Source: Bacillota bacterium (GTDB taxonomy: Bacteria; Bacillota; Clostridia; Lachnospirales; Lachnospiraceae). From it: a stretch of 64,000 nucleotides of DNA. Below the pieces are notes generated by a model. The model was not told where the DNA came from. It was given only the letters and a program-made list of their open reading frames with translations, and ran no database searches. Location of the stretch: contig JAEZVF010000115.1 of assembly GCA_023443225.1 (NCBI GenBank), forward strand, positions 62,001 to 126,000, in the 5' to 3' direction. The translations under genes were made by a program, and so were the position numbers. Shown piece by piece: positions 25,178 to 34,221 of the stretch (position 1 is the first letter of the stretch; every line of letters starts with the position of its first letter).

Positions 25178-26338
25178 ATGTTTCAATTATTATTAGTTGT
25201 TATTTATCTTTCTTTTATTAGTCTTGGTCTGCCAGATTCATTACTGGGTTCTGCTTGGCCAACTATGTATAGAGAGTTTCATGTACCAGTTTCCTATGCA
25301 GGTGTCATATCTATGGTAATTGCTCTAGGAACCATTATTTCGAGTCTCCAGAGTGACCGACTCACTAAGAAGCTTGGCGCTGGAAAGGTAACTGCGATTA
25401 GTGTTGCCATGACAGCGGCAGCACTGTTTGGATTTTCATTTAGTCATTCCTTCTGGGTGTTGATTCTTTGGGCCATCCCTTATGGTTTAGGTGCAGGAAG
25501 TGTGGATGCGGCATTGAATAATTATGTAGCCTTACATTATAAAAGCCGACATATGAGTTGGCTTCATTGTATGTGGGGAGTAGGGGCATCGCTTGGACCA
25601 TATATTATGGGATATGCATTAACAGGCGGACATGGTTGGAATATGGGATACCGATATATCGGTATTTTACAGGTGATTCTGACATTTGTTCTGTTAATCA
25701 GCCTTCCATTGTGGAAAAATAGAAGCGAGGAGGGGCAAGTCAATCAGGATGCTGCTTCAGAAAAGGTACTTTCTCTAAAAGAAATTCTTGCTATTCCAGG
25801 TTCCAAGGAAATCATGGTTACCTTCTTCTGCTATTGTGCACTCGAACAAACTAGCGGTCTTTGGGCGAGCAGTTATCTGGTGCTTTTCAAGGGAATATCG
25901 ACAGAAAAAGCAGCCAGCTATGCTAGTATGTTCTTTATTGGTATTACAGTGGGAAGAGCAATCAGCGGATTTGTAACGATGAAATTAAATGATACACAGA
26001 TGGTAAGGCTAGGCCAAATCATTATTTTGAGTGGAATTATTACATTGTTTTTACCTATGGGCGAGATTACTTCTTTGGTCGGATTGATTTTGATTGGTCT
26101 TGGCTGTGCCCCGGTTTATCCCTGCATTATCCATTCTACTCCGAAATATTTTGGGGCAGATAAATCACAGGCAGTGATTGGTGTTCAGATGGCGAGTGCT
26201 TATATAGGAACTTGTATTATGCCTCCCATATTCGGACTGATAGCAAACTATATTACAGTTGCTTTATTGCCAGTGTACTTATTGATATTACTCCTTCTTA
26301 TGTTTATTATGCATGAGAAGTTAGTAAAGACAGCATAA
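25178..26338 (+). CDS. MFS transporter
   Basis: A 386-residue, 12-helix major facilitator protein. It starts with ISLGLPDSLLGSAWP, typical of the FucP/YfkF-like sugar or drug group, has the loop 2 SDRLTKKLGAGKVTA motif and the central cytosolic loop near residue 190. ACGAGGAGGT precedes the ATG. The substrate cannot be assigned. AraC control and the PHP phosphatase 15 bases downstream suggest a small catabolic or uptake module. Confidence 0.85.
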   Translation: MFQLLLVVIYLSFISLGLPDSLLGSAWPTMYREFHVPVSYAGVISMVIALGTIISSLQSDRLTKKLGAGKVTAISVAMTAAALFGFSFSHSFWVLILWAIPYGLGAGSVDAALNNYVALHYKSRHMSWLHCMWGVGASLGPYIMGYALTGGHGWNMGYRYIGILQVILTFVLLISLPLWKNRSEEGQVNQDAASEKVLSLKEILAIPGSKEIMVTFFCYCALEQTSGLWASSYLVLFKGISTEKAASYASMFFIGITVGRAISGFVTMKLNDTQMVRLGQIIILSGIITLFLPMGEITSLVGLILIGLGCAPVYPCIIHSTPKYFGADKSQAVIGVQMASAYIGTCIMPPIFGLIANYITVALLPVYLLILLLLMFIMHEKLVKTA

Positions 26339-26353
26339 TGTGGGAGGTATTAT

Positions 26354-27184
26354 ATGTTCGCGGATTATCATATTCATACAGAATTTAGCGATGATTCTAT
26401 GTATCCAATGGAGGATGTTGTTAAAGATGCTATTCAAATGGGGATGGATGAAATATGCTTTACAGATCATGTTGATTATGGAATCAAATTAGACTGGGAT
26501 TGTGGACAGGATATATTTAATCGAAACGAAATGCCAAATGCAAATGTAGATTATCCGGTATATGAGCAGACAATTAAGGAAATGCAATACCTATATGGTG
26601 ATAAGATATCTATAAAAATGGGAATGGAGTTTGGTATGCAAATGAATACAATTCCTATGTATGAAAAGTTATTTAAAAGGTATTCATTTGATTTTATTAT
26701 TCTATCAGTTCATCAGGTAGATAATCTTGAATTCTGGACGCAGGATTTTCAAAAGGGGAAGTGTCAGAAAGAATATAATGATAGATATTATCAGGAATTA
26801 CTTTCGCTTGTAAAAAACTATAAGAATTATAGTGTTCTTGGTCATTTGAATCTTATTGACAGATATGATAAAAATGGTACATATCCTTTTGAGAATGTCG
26901 CTGATATTGTGGAAGACATACTAAGAATCGTTATTGATGACGGCAAAGGGATTGAGATAAATACTTCTTCTCATCGGTATGGGTTGAAGGATTTGACACC
27001 ATCAAGAGATATGCTACATTTATATAAAGATTTAGGCGGTGAGATTATCACGATTGGAAGTGATAGCCATACGAAAGAACATCTGGGCGCTTATATTAAA
27101 GATACAAAAAAAGTATTACGCAATATGGGTTATGAATATTATTGTACTTACGAAAATATGAGACCATTTTTTCATAAGTTGTGA
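26354..27184 (+). CDS. PHP-domain phosphatase (histidinol-phosphatase HisK-like)
   Basis: A 276-residue PHP-domain metal-dependent phosphoesterase. The trinuclear metal site is visible as DYHIHTEFSDDS (HxH), CFTDHVDYG, GMEFGMQ, SVHQVD, LGHLNLIDRYD and the late GSDSHTKEHLG. The arrangement matches HisJ/HisK histidinol-phosphatases, but many such proteins act on other phosphates. No his genes are nearby, so a role in histidine synthesis is uncertain. It follows the MFS gene at 15 bases and precedes a terminator. Confidence 0.82.
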   Translation: MFADYHIHTEFSDDSMYPMEDVVKDAIQMGMDEICFTDHVDYGIKLDWDCGQDIFNRNEMPNANVDYPVYEQTIKEMQYLYGDKISIKMGMEFGMQMNTIPMYEKLFKRYSFDFIILSVHQVDNLEFWTQDFQKGKCQKEYNDRYYQELLSLVKNYKNYSVLGHLNLIDRYDKNGTYPFENVADIVEDILRIVIDDGKGIEINTSSHRYGLKDLTPSRDMLHLYKDLGGEIITIGSDSHTKEHLGAYIKDTKKVLRNMGYEYYCTYENMRPFFHKL

Positions 27185-27231
27185 TAGTGCCTAGTTAAAT
27201 TAAAATAATTAAATAAAATTTATGACAATAC

Positions 27232-27265
27232 AACTGCCGTAGGATAAATCCCAACGGCAGTTTTT
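27232..27265. terminator. Terminator shared by convergent genes
   Basis: AACTGCCGT (27232-27240) pairs with ACGGCAGTT (27254-27262) around a 13-base loop, followed by TTT. It ends both the PHP gene and, on the other strand, the GntR gene. A close copy occurs at 47617-47651, next to a fragment of a second GntR gene. Confidence 0.85.
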
Positions 27266-27296
27266 GTATGAATCAGGCAATGACAAGAATTTATAT

Positions 27297-28007
27297 TTAA
27301 ATTTCATATATTTCATTAGAGCCTGAGATGGAGGCGGAGATTGCTTTCTCTACCGACGCCACGGCTTTCGCTTTATCATGGTTTTTTAGTGCCGTTAAGA
27401 TTTCACGTGCATTGTTGCAGACAAGTTCATTACTATATTTCTGAATGAATCTTATCCAAAGGTGAGTAACTGGAACACGGAAAGAACGATAGATTAAGGG
27501 AAGCAATGTATTTTGGCTGGTCATGGCCAACTCATGGTAAAAAGAGAAGGCGGCATCAGCTGCTTTTGTATTATTATCGCTTTGACGTTGCATCTTATCT
27601 AAATAGTTCTCCAAAGAGGAAATATCCTCGTCTGTGTGTCTGTCTACCGACAATTCTACCGCTAATTTATCCACAATCATCTTGATTTCTAAGATAGAAC
27701 GAATTTCATCCTGTAGTAGCTGACCGCCATTGTAATTCATGATGGAGAGAAGTGTCTCTACGGTACCATAGCGGCGGTAATCCATAACAAATACTCCGGA
27801 ACGGGGTTTTACTTTTAAGAATCCTTTCCTAGAAAGTTCAGCTATTCCACTGTTTACCACAGCACGGCTAACCTGCATCTGTTCAGCTAGAATGCGTTCA
27901 GGTGGAAGCTTTTGGCCAATTTTCAACTTTCCGGAAAGAATCATAGTCTCGAATTCCCTGACAAAAAGTTCTTTTAATGTAGGGGCTTTTAATTTTGCAA
28001 AGTCCAT
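27297..28007 (-). CDS. GntR/FadR family transcriptional regulator
   Basis: A 236-residue regulator: the winged helix KIGQKLPPERILAEQMQVSRAVVNSGIAELSRKG is followed by an FCD-type all-helical effector domain (EIRSILEIKMIVDKLAVELS onward). The start at 28007 has AAGGAA about five bases upstream; an in-frame start at 28094 would add a non-conserved leader. It is divergent from the DUF5692-HypB-Fe-S-HypA operon and two TGGT...ACCA inverted repeats lie between, so it most probably represses that operon and itself. The metal in FCD domains and small acids are typical ligands; the actual effector is unknown. A truncated copy of its 3' end is found at 47678-47746. Confidence 0.88.
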   Translation of the reverse strand: MDFAKLKAPTLKELFVREFETMILSGKLKIGQKLPPERILAEQMQVSRAVVNSGIAELSRKGFLKVKPRSGVFVMDYRRYGTVETLLSIMNYNGGQLLQDEIRSILEIKMIVDKLAVELSVDRHTDEDISSLENYLDKMQRQSDNNTKAADAAFSFYHELAMTSQNTLLPLIYRSFRVPVTHLWIRFIQKYSNELVCNNAREILTALKNHDKAKAVASVEKAISASISGSNEIYEI

Positions 28008-28045
28008 TTGTATTCCTTTCTGAAGTTCGATATAATTCTCCAAAC

Positions 28046-28063
28046 TGGTATAAGCAGATACCA
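28046..28063. promoter_or_regulatory. GntR-type operator candidate 1
   Basis: TGGTAT (28046-28051) and ATACCA (28058-28063) form an inverted repeat with a six-base spacer, just upstream of the GntR start. The TGGT/ACCA arms match the FadR-subfamily style and the site at 28189, suggesting autoregulation. Confidence 0.45.
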
Positions 28064-28140
28064 AAAAAATATCATAATATGGAAGAAAAATCAATAGAAT
28101 ATACCGAAATTGACAAAATCGTAAGAAGTTTGATAAATAC

Positions 28141-28201
28141 TTGACAATCTATTCAAAACTATATAGAATTAATTTATAAATTGCACTACTGGTATGACCA
28201 G
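28141..28201 (+). promoter_or_regulatory. Promoter and GntR operator of the Hyp operon
   Basis: TTGACA (28141-28146) and TAGAAT (28164-28169) are spaced 17 bases, a good vegetative promoter. CTGGTATGACCAG (28189-28201) is a perfect palindrome with a three-base centre matching the FadR-subfamily pattern TGGTNNNACCA and lies just after the predicted transcription start. A regulator bound there would block elongation or initiation of the operon starting at 28248. Confidence 0.62.
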
Positions 28202-28247
28202 ATTAAAAATGGTTAATTATTAGTTAAATTCAAAAGGAGGAAAAACT

Positions 28248-29234
28248 ATGTTTCGCTTTAATTATGGGGAGGGTGCAGAGTTTCTAAGTGTATGGCTGGT
28301 GTGGATTGGAGTGTTTCTCACGCTATTTTTACTGAATGAAGTTACCCGCAGATTTAAAGTAGCTGGAATCTTGGGGTTTTTGGTATTACCAATCGTGCTT
28401 TCGATACTGTGGTTTACAGTGATGAGAGAAACCACCTATACAGATTGGTTCCATTTGGCGAAGGTGTATTCATCGACAGCCGGCTGTATCGGTTTCTGGT
28501 GTATTCGACATGTACGTGGAACCAATAAGAAAACAGGTAAGGAATGGGCACTGGCTGACAATAAAATAGCTCTTTGCTTTCCACCGCTGATACTGGCTAT
28601 CAATATTTTAGAGGCAGTAATACGTGACTTTGAAGTGGGTATCAAGTATGTAGTTATGGCTCAGGATGTAACCGCTGATGCACCTGTAATGTTGATGGGT
28701 GGACCTTGGAACTATATGAATGCAATTGCCGGCATCTTGAATATTGTGATTATTACGGGTTGGGTTGGTATTAAGATTAGGAAAAGGACAGCAAAAGATG
28801 GCAGCCGGGATATGATTTGGCCAGACATGCTGTGGTTTTACATTCTTGCTTACGATTTATGGAATTTTGCTTATACATATAACTGCTTGCCTCACCACGC
28901 ATGGTATTGTGGATTTGCGCTACTGTTAGCACCGACCCTGTGTGCATTTACAGTTGGTAAGGGAGCATGGTTACAGCATCGGGCACAGACATTGGCACTG
29001 TGGTGTATGTTTGCCCAGACATTCCCATTATTCCAGGATTTTGGAAAATGGCGTGTAGACTCTACCTATAATCCTACCTTATATTTTGCAATCAGCTTTT
29101 TAGCATTGCTAGTAAACCTTGCTGTAGTGGTTTACATGATTTATAAATGGAAAAAGACAAAACGAAATCCTTATAAGGGTGAATTGTATACAGACTTAAA
29201 AGAATATCAGACCATTGCAGCTCTTGCTGAATAA
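28248..29234 (+). CDS. DUF5692 family integral membrane protein
   Basis: A 328-residue polytopic membrane protein with about eight to nine hydrophobic segments, resembling the uncharacterised DUF5692 family. Notable are several conserved-looking aromatic and charged residues between helices (GPWNYMNAIAGI, YDLWNFAYTYNCLPHHAWYCG, QTFPLFQDFGKW). The CLPHHAWYC segment has two histidines and two cysteines that could bind metal or heme. The family has no assigned function known to me. It is the first gene of a GntR-regulated operon with HypB, a large Fe-S flavoprotein and HypA, so it may act as the membrane partner, for example for metal import or electron transfer. GGAGG precedes the ATG. Confidence 0.75.
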   Translation: MFRFNYGEGAEFLSVWLVWIGVFLTLFLLNEVTRRFKVAGILGFLVLPIVLSILWFTVMRETTYTDWFHLAKVYSSTAGCIGFWCIRHVRGTNKKTGKEWALADNKIALCFPPLILAINILEAVIRDFEVGIKYVVMAQDVTADAPVMLMGGPWNYMNAIAGILNIVIITGWVGIKIRKRTAKDGSRDMIWPDMLWFYILAYDLWNFAYTYNCLPHHAWYCGFALLLAPTLCAFTVGKGAWLQHRAQTLALWCMFAQTFPLFQDFGKWRVDSTYNPTLYFAISFLALLVNLAVVVYMIYKWKKTKRNPYKGELYTDLKEYQTIAALAE

Positions 29235-29251
29235 CATGAGGAGGTTGAAGA

Positions 29252-29914
29252 GTGAAAGAATTTCGAATTCTAGAAATCAAGGAAAGTATATTTGAGGACA
29301 ACAACAAGGATGCACAGCGTCTTAGGGAACAGTTAAAAAGTGAGAATACCTTTTTGCTGAACCTGATGAGTTCTCCTGGGGCAGGAAAGACGACTACATT
29401 GGTAAGTACGATTAATCGTTTGAAAGACAAGCTTAGCATTGCGGTTATGGAGGCAGATATTGATTCAGATGTGGATGCTAAAACTATTTCCGAAACGGGT
29501 GTAAAGGTAATTCAGTTACACACAGGAGGAATGTGCCATTTGGATGCAGATATGACCAGACAGGGGCTTCAAGGACTAGATGCCAAAGGGACTGATTTGG
29601 TCATTTTAGAAAATGTGGGAAATCTAGTGTGCCCTGCAGAATTTGATACAGGGTCTACAAAAAACGCAATGATTCTAAGCGTTCCTGAAGGAGATGATAA
29701 GCCTCTGAAATATCCATTGATGTTCCAAATATCGGATGCTCTTATTATCAATAAAATAGATACTATGGAAGTGTTTGATTTTAATCTGGATTTGTGTGTG
29801 GAGAGAGTCAAAAAATTGAATCCAAACATTGCTATATTCCCAATATCCGCTAAAACAGGAGAAGGCATGGAGGCATGGACGGAGTGGTTGTATAGAGAGA
29901 CTAAAGGAGAGTAA
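29252..29914 (+). CDS. hypB: HypB-type nickel-insertion GTPase
   Basis: A 220-residue SIMIBI-class GTPase of the HypB family. Walker A is SPGAGKTTT (about residues 41-49); MEADIDSDVDA, LHTGGMCHLDADM with the adjacent Cys-His that bind nickel at the dimer interface, NVGNLVCPAEFDTG and NKID (guanine specificity) are all present. The extra N-terminal CxxCGC motif and a histidine-rich stretch are absent. Normally it loads nickel into [NiFe]-hydrogenase with HypA. Here it is co-transcribed with HypA and a Fe-S flavoprotein and no hydrogenase genes are in the window, which suggests a different client or one elsewhere in the genome. The start is GTG 29252 with GAGGAGG upstream. Confidence 0.92.
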   Translation: MKEFRILEIKESIFEDNNKDAQRLREQLKSENTFLLNLMSSPGAGKTTTLVSTINRLKDKLSIAVMEADIDSDVDAKTISETGVKVIQLHTGGMCHLDADMTRQGLQGLDAKGTDLVILENVGNLVCPAEFDTGSTKNAMILSVPEGDDKPLKYPLMFQISDALIINKIDTMEVFDFNLDLCVERVKKLNPNIAIFPISAKTGEGMEAWTEWLYRETKGE

Positions 29915-29918
29915 AACT

Positions 29919-32648
29919 GTGGAGCAAGCAATTACAAAAATGTATTTTCCAGAAGGTTATGAATGCAAGTACAATGAAAAGATCATGGCTCTGGCGAACA
30001 TGCTGGGCCGTAAGGATCCCAAAAAGAACGGATATCAGTGGGATGATCCGGAATATGTTATCTTGGAGGCAGGTATTGATGATGATATGGCTGATGTAGG
30101 TTTAGCCATGGGATATTACACTAAGAGAACTGCCAAGGAAATGTCTAATATTATGGGGAAATCCGAGGAGTATTGCCATGAACAAATGATGAAACTGGCC
30201 GTATACGGCACTTGTTTTGTAAATGTGATTGATGGAGTGGATACCTTCTGGCATGCAGAGAGTTGGATTCCAGGTATTATGGAGATGATTGTAAACAATC
30301 TGGATGTTGTGAAGAAATATCCTATTGTAGCCTATGCCATGGAAGCATATGGAAGAGTGAGAGGGCCTATGAGTTCCGGTATGTTTCCTCCAGGAATCGG
30401 TCTTATGAGGGTTATTCCCATTGAGTCAGCCATCGAAGGTAACAGCCGCAGGGTAAGCTATGAGGAAGTTTCTAAATATTTAAATGATAATACAATCTTT
30501 TCTTGCTCCCCTTGCTCTTGCCGTACGGACAGAGAGGCTATGGGAGAGGGCTGTGGTCATCTAAAAGAAGATATGTGTATCCAGATGGGGCATGCAGCAG
30601 AATACTATATTCGTACAGGACGAGGAAGAGAAATTACAAGAGATGAAGCTTTTGAAATCATTAAGCGCGCAGAGGAAAATGGATTGATGCATCAAATTCC
30701 TAATATTGACGGATCTGGTAAGACCCATGCTATCTGTAACTGCTGTGGATGTTCCTGTCTATCCCTTCGTTCTGGAACTATGTACAAGAACGTGGACATG
30801 GTACGTTCTAACTATGTTTCTAAGGTGGATAAGGAAAAATGCGTGGCTTGTGGTCAATGTGTGGAAAATTGTCCTATGAATGCCATGAAGCTGGGGCAGA
30901 AGCTTTGCTCTAGCGGACCTGTTACAGAAGATATTACAACAACCTATACCCCGAGAAACAATGAATGGAAAGAGGAAGACTGGAACATAGATTACCGAAC
31001 CAATCGTAGTGAAGTTGTTGATACCGGTACAGCACCATGTAAAAGCAGTTGCCCTGCCCATATTGCTGTACAAGGATACATAAAATTGGCAGCTGGGGGT
31101 AAGTATAAGGAAGCGCTTGAACTGATTAAAATGGAAAATCCATTCCCTGCAGTTTGTGGATATATTTGCAACAAGCGTTGTGAAGATGCTTGTACCAGAG
31201 GGGATTTAGATGATCCTATTGCAATTGATGATATTAAACGATTTATTGCAGATCAAGATTTGAATAAAGAAAGCAGATTTATTCCTAAGAAACGTAATAA
31301 TTATAGTGATAAAAAGATTGCTGTTGTAGGATCTGGCCCAGCTGGATTGTCCTGCGCATATTATTTGGCGATTGATGGATATGATGTGACCGTATTCGAA
31401 AAAGAAAAGCTAGTAGGCGGAATGCTGACCCTTGGTATTCCATCGTTCGTTCTCGAGAAAAGAATAGTGGAAGCAGAAATCGATATTTTAAGAGAATTGG
31501 GTGTTACCTTTAAAACTGGAGTAGAAGTAGGAAAAGATATCACTTTGGATCAGTTAAGGGCAGATGGATATCAAGCCTTCTATCTGGCAATCGGAGCACA
31601 AAAGGGGAGAAAGATAGGTATAGAAGGAGAAGACTATGAAGGTGTCATTTCTGGAATAGAATTCTTATCCCGCATCAATCAAGATGAAAAAGAAACCATT
31701 TCTGGTAATGTAGTAGTCATCGGTGGTGGTAATGTGGCTATCGACGTAGCCCGTGTGGCAGTACGTGCCGGAGGAGAAAAAGTCAGCATGTTCTGTCTGG
31801 AAAGCAGAGAACAAATGCCGGCTCTTGAGGAAGAGATCCATATGGCTGAAAGTGAAGACATTACAATACATAATTTTTGGGGACCTAAACGTATGATTGG
31901 AGAGAATGGTAAGGTAACAGGAATCGAATTGATGCGTTGTATTAATGTCTTTGATGAAAATGGTCGTTTCAGTCCAAAATATGATGAAAACGATACGATG
32001 ATTGTAGAAGCAGACTATGTACTGTTGTCTGTTGGTCAGTCTATTGATTGGTGTGGAATTTTGGATGGTAGTGAGGCAGTTTTAAATTCTAATAATACCA
32101 TCCAGGTAGAGGACACTACCTACCAGACGAATCAGCCTGATGTGTTTGCAGGCGGAGATGCAGTAACCGGGCCTCGTTTTGCAATTGATGCCATAGCAGC
32201 CGGAAAGCAGGCAGCCATTTCCATTCATCGTTTTGTTCATGAAGGACAGGATTTGTTGATTGGCCGCAGTCGTCGCCAGTATAACGAATTAGATAAGAGA
32301 ACAGTTATTATTGATAGCTTTGATACAACTCCTAGACAAAGAGCAGCAAAGATAGATGGTCAGGAAGCAAAGAAAACCTTCCGCGACATTCGAGCAGCTC
32401 TTACCGAGGAACAGATGCAAAAGGAAACGAAGAGATGTCTTGGTTGTGGTGCTACTGTAGTGGATGAATACATGTGTGTAGGTTGTGGAATGTGTGCTAC
32501 AAAATGTAAGTTTGGAGCCATCACCCTGGAACGTGTTTATGACGGTGAAGGTGTGGAGTTTTTAGGCATGAAAAAGGCAATTATACCTCATGTAATTAAG
32601 CGTAAAGTAAAGATAACCGCTAAAAAAATACTTGGAGGGAAAAAATAA
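29919..32648 (+). CDS. Large Fe-S flavoprotein: Fe-S domain fused to GltD-like oxidoreductase
   Basis: A 909-residue fusion. Residues 1-340 hold an uncharacterised Fe-S domain: CSPCSCR (Cys196, 199, 201), CGHLKEDMC, CNCCGCSC near residue 272, then a ferredoxin motif CVACGQCVENCP (Cys308, 311, 314, 318). Residues about 365-460 match the Fe-S N-terminal domain of glutamate synthase small subunits (CPAHIAVQGYIKL, ENPFPAVCGYICNKRCEDACTRG). FAD binding follows at VVGSGPAGLSCAYYL (about 468) and NAD(P) binding at VVVIGGGNVAIDVARVA (about 600). Near the end (840-865) CLGCG and CVGCGMCATKC suggest another cluster. It likely moves electrons between NAD(P)H and a partner through several clusters, as NfnB/SudA-type enzymes do. 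GTG 29919 has GGAG nine bases upstream. The substrate is unknown. Confidence 0.85.
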   Translation: MEQAITKMYFPEGYECKYNEKIMALANMLGRKDPKKNGYQWDDPEYVILEAGIDDDMADVGLAMGYYTKRTAKEMSNIMGKSEEYCHEQMMKLAVYGTCFVNVIDGVDTFWHAESWIPGIMEMIVNNLDVVKKYPIVAYAMEAYGRVRGPMSSGMFPPGIGLMRVIPIESAIEGNSRRVSYEEVSKYLNDNTIFSCSPCSCRTDREAMGEGCGHLKEDMCIQMGHAAEYYIRTGRGREITRDEAFEIIKRAEENGLMHQIPNIDGSGKTHAICNCCGCSCLSLRSGTMYKNVDMVRSNYVSKVDKEKCVACGQCVENCPMNAMKLGQKLCSSGPVTEDITTTYTPRNNEWKEEDWNIDYRTNRSEVVDTGTAPCKSSCPAHIAVQGYIKLAAGGKYKEALELIKMENPFPAVCGYICNKRCEDACTRGDLDDPIAIDDIKRFIADQDLNKESRFIPKKRNNYSDKKIAVVGSGPAGLSCAYYLAIDGYDVTVFEKEKLVGGMLTLGIPSFVLEKRIVEAEIDILRELGVTFKTGVEVGKDITLDQLRADGYQAFYLAIGAQKGRKIGIEGEDYEGVISGIEFLSRINQDEKETISGNVVVIGGGNVAIDVARVAVRAGGEKVSMFCLESREQMPALEEEIHMAESEDITIHNFWGPKRMIGENGKVTGIELMRCINVFDENGRFSPKYDENDTMIVEADYVLLSVGQSIDWCGILDGSEAVLNSNNTIQVEDTTYQTNQPDVFAGGDAVTGPRFAIDAIAAGKQAAISIHRFVHEGQDLLIGRSRRQYNELDKRTVIIDSFDTTPRQRAAKIDGQEAKKTFRDIRAALTEEQMQKETKRCLGCGATVVDEYMCVGCGMCATKCKFGAITLERVYDGEGVEFLGMKKAIIPHVIKRKVKITAKKILGGKK

Positions 32649-32650
32649 GC

Positions 32651-32992
32651 ATGCATGAACTAGGTATCATGTACCATATTGTTGAACAGGTGTTGAAGGT
32701 GGTAAAAACGAACCAACTCTCAGAGGTGGAGGCCATTGTCCTGCAAGTAGGAGAATTTTCTTCAGTGGTTCCGAGGTACCTTCATGCCTGCTTTCCCGCT
32801 GCAGTGGATGGTACTGTGCTTGAAAATACCAAATTAGAAGTGGAAATACTCACAGCCAATGGAATTTGCAAGAGTTGTGGAAATGTATACCCATTATTGG
32901 AACATTCTAAAGTCTGCCCAGAGTGCGGAAGTGAAGAATATGAGATGCTCGGTGGTGGAGAGTTTTACTTAAAAGAAATCAGGGCGTGCTAA
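32651..32992 (+). CDS. hypA: HypA-type nickel metallochaperone
   Basis: A 113-residue HypA/HybF protein. The N-terminal MHEL contains the nickel-binding His2, EAIVLQVGEFSSVVP is the conserved core, and CKSCGNVYP with CPECGSEEYEM forms the structural zinc site. GEFYLKEI at the end is family-typical. It passes nickel to HypB. It follows the flavoprotein gene by two bases, so HypA and HypB flank the flavoprotein in one operon, an arrangement that points to the flavoprotein (or a complex with it) as the client or partner. Confidence 0.92.
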   Translation: MHELGIMYHIVEQVLKVVKTNQLSEVEAIVLQVGEFSSVVPRYLHACFPAAVDGTVLENTKLEVEILTANGICKSCGNVYPLLEHSKVCPECGSEEYEMLGGGEFYLKEIRAC

Positions 32993-33026
32993 GTTAAGCC
33001 TTAACCCACATTACTTTAAAGAATTA

Positions 33027-33070
33027 AGCATTGAAAATGTTGATATAGAAAACATTTTCAGTGCTTTTTT
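33027..33070 (+). terminator. Terminator after the Hyp operon
   Basis: A 15-base stem with one G-U pair (left arm 33027-33041, right arm 33051-33065) and a nine-base loop is followed by a run of six T (TTTTTT). This closes the GntR-controlled operon. Confidence 0.9.
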
Positions 33071-33276
33071 CATTAGAGGAGGAGTTGACGGAGGAAATCC
33101 AAAAATATATGGTTAGCTTTTAAAAGTTTTTTCACTTAGTTGTTCCATGACCAAAATAGACAAAAATCATCATAATATTACATTCTTCTTGTTTTGTTTC
33201 ACCATTTCAATCTTTTATATTCTATGCTAAAATATTATGTAAACTTAATGATGTTTTTTTAGGAGGTTGGTTGTGT

Positions 33277-34221
33277 ATGGAAGAGAGAAGAAGCTTACAA
33301 GGTTATCTTCTTATTTTATTGTCTGGATTTTTTTGGGGATTTGGTGGATATTTCATAACTAAAATGAGTAATAGTGGCGTATCTTCACTGATGACTGCAT
33401 TTTCTGGACATTTTTTAGCTCTTTTACCTTTGTTCATTTATTTATTAGCAAAGAAAGGTATAAATGGAATAAAAATTTCGAAGAAAGGTTTATTCTATAG
33501 TATCCTACTAGGTGTTTTAACGAAAGGTCTGTTAAGATTGGCTAACGATACTGCTGTAACTTTAGTTGGGGTATCGATAGCTTCTATTCTTATGTATTTA
33601 GCTCCTGCTTTTACAGCTATCATATCCGTAATCTTTTTCAAAGAGAAGTTACGTGGATATCAACACTTTGCAGTGATTATAAATCTTCTCGGATGCATCT
33701 TAATGGTAACAGGTGGAAACTTCGCGGAATTAAGTATTTCGGGATTAGGTCTAACTCTTGGAGTTATTTCGGGTTTTTTATTTTCGCTTAATACTATCTT
33801 AGGTAAGGTTGCAACAAGCGGAGATGATCCTGAGACAATGACTTTTTATATGTTGTTATTTAGTGCAATCACAATGGGTATATTTGCAAAACCTTGGCAG
33901 CATTTAGACTTACTTAAAAATAGTACATTTCTATTCTGGGCATTCTTAAATGCTATGTCGACTGGTTTGTTTGCAAATCTTTTATATCTGAAGGGTCTAG
34001 CATTGAATGTAGATGCGTCGAAGGCAACGATCATTGCTTCTGCTGAAGTTGTTATCGCTACACTTTCTGGAGTATTTCTATTAAGCGAAAAAATAAATTT
34101 AGTTGGTTTCATTGGTATCGTTATCATGCTGTTATCAATCGTTCTAATGAATATCACTATTCCAAAAAAACAAAAAGATATTATTGAGAATGACGCTATT
34201 TCATCTTTTGAATCTCAATAA
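33277..34221 (+). CDS. EamA/DMT family transporter, copy A
   Basis: A 314-residue, ten-helix drug/metabolite transporter with two EamA repeats; GFFWGFGGYFITKMSN and a second-half FANLLYLKGLALNVDASKATIIASAEVV are recognisable. The ATG at 33277 has AGGAGG ten bases upstream. It is about 80% or more identical to the protein encoded at 47827-48738, including in DNA, so the two arose by recent duplication. The substrate is unknown. Its position after the Hyp operon and the scar beside copy B suggest that both were once part of the same segment. Confidence 0.87.
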   Translation: MEERRSLQGYLLILLSGFFWGFGGYFITKMSNSGVSSLMTAFSGHFLALLPLFIYLLAKKGINGIKISKKGLFYSILLGVLTKGLLRLANDTAVTLVGVSIASILMYLAPAFTAIISVIFFKEKLRGYQHFAVIINLLGCILMVTGGNFAELSISGLGLTLGVISGFLFSLNTILGKVATSGDDPETMTFYMLLFSAITMGIFAKPWQHLDLLKNSTFLFWAFLNAMSTGLFANLLYLKGLALNVDASKATIIASAEVVIATLSGVFLLSEKINLVGFIGIVIMLLSIVLMNITIPKKQKDIIENDAISSFESQ

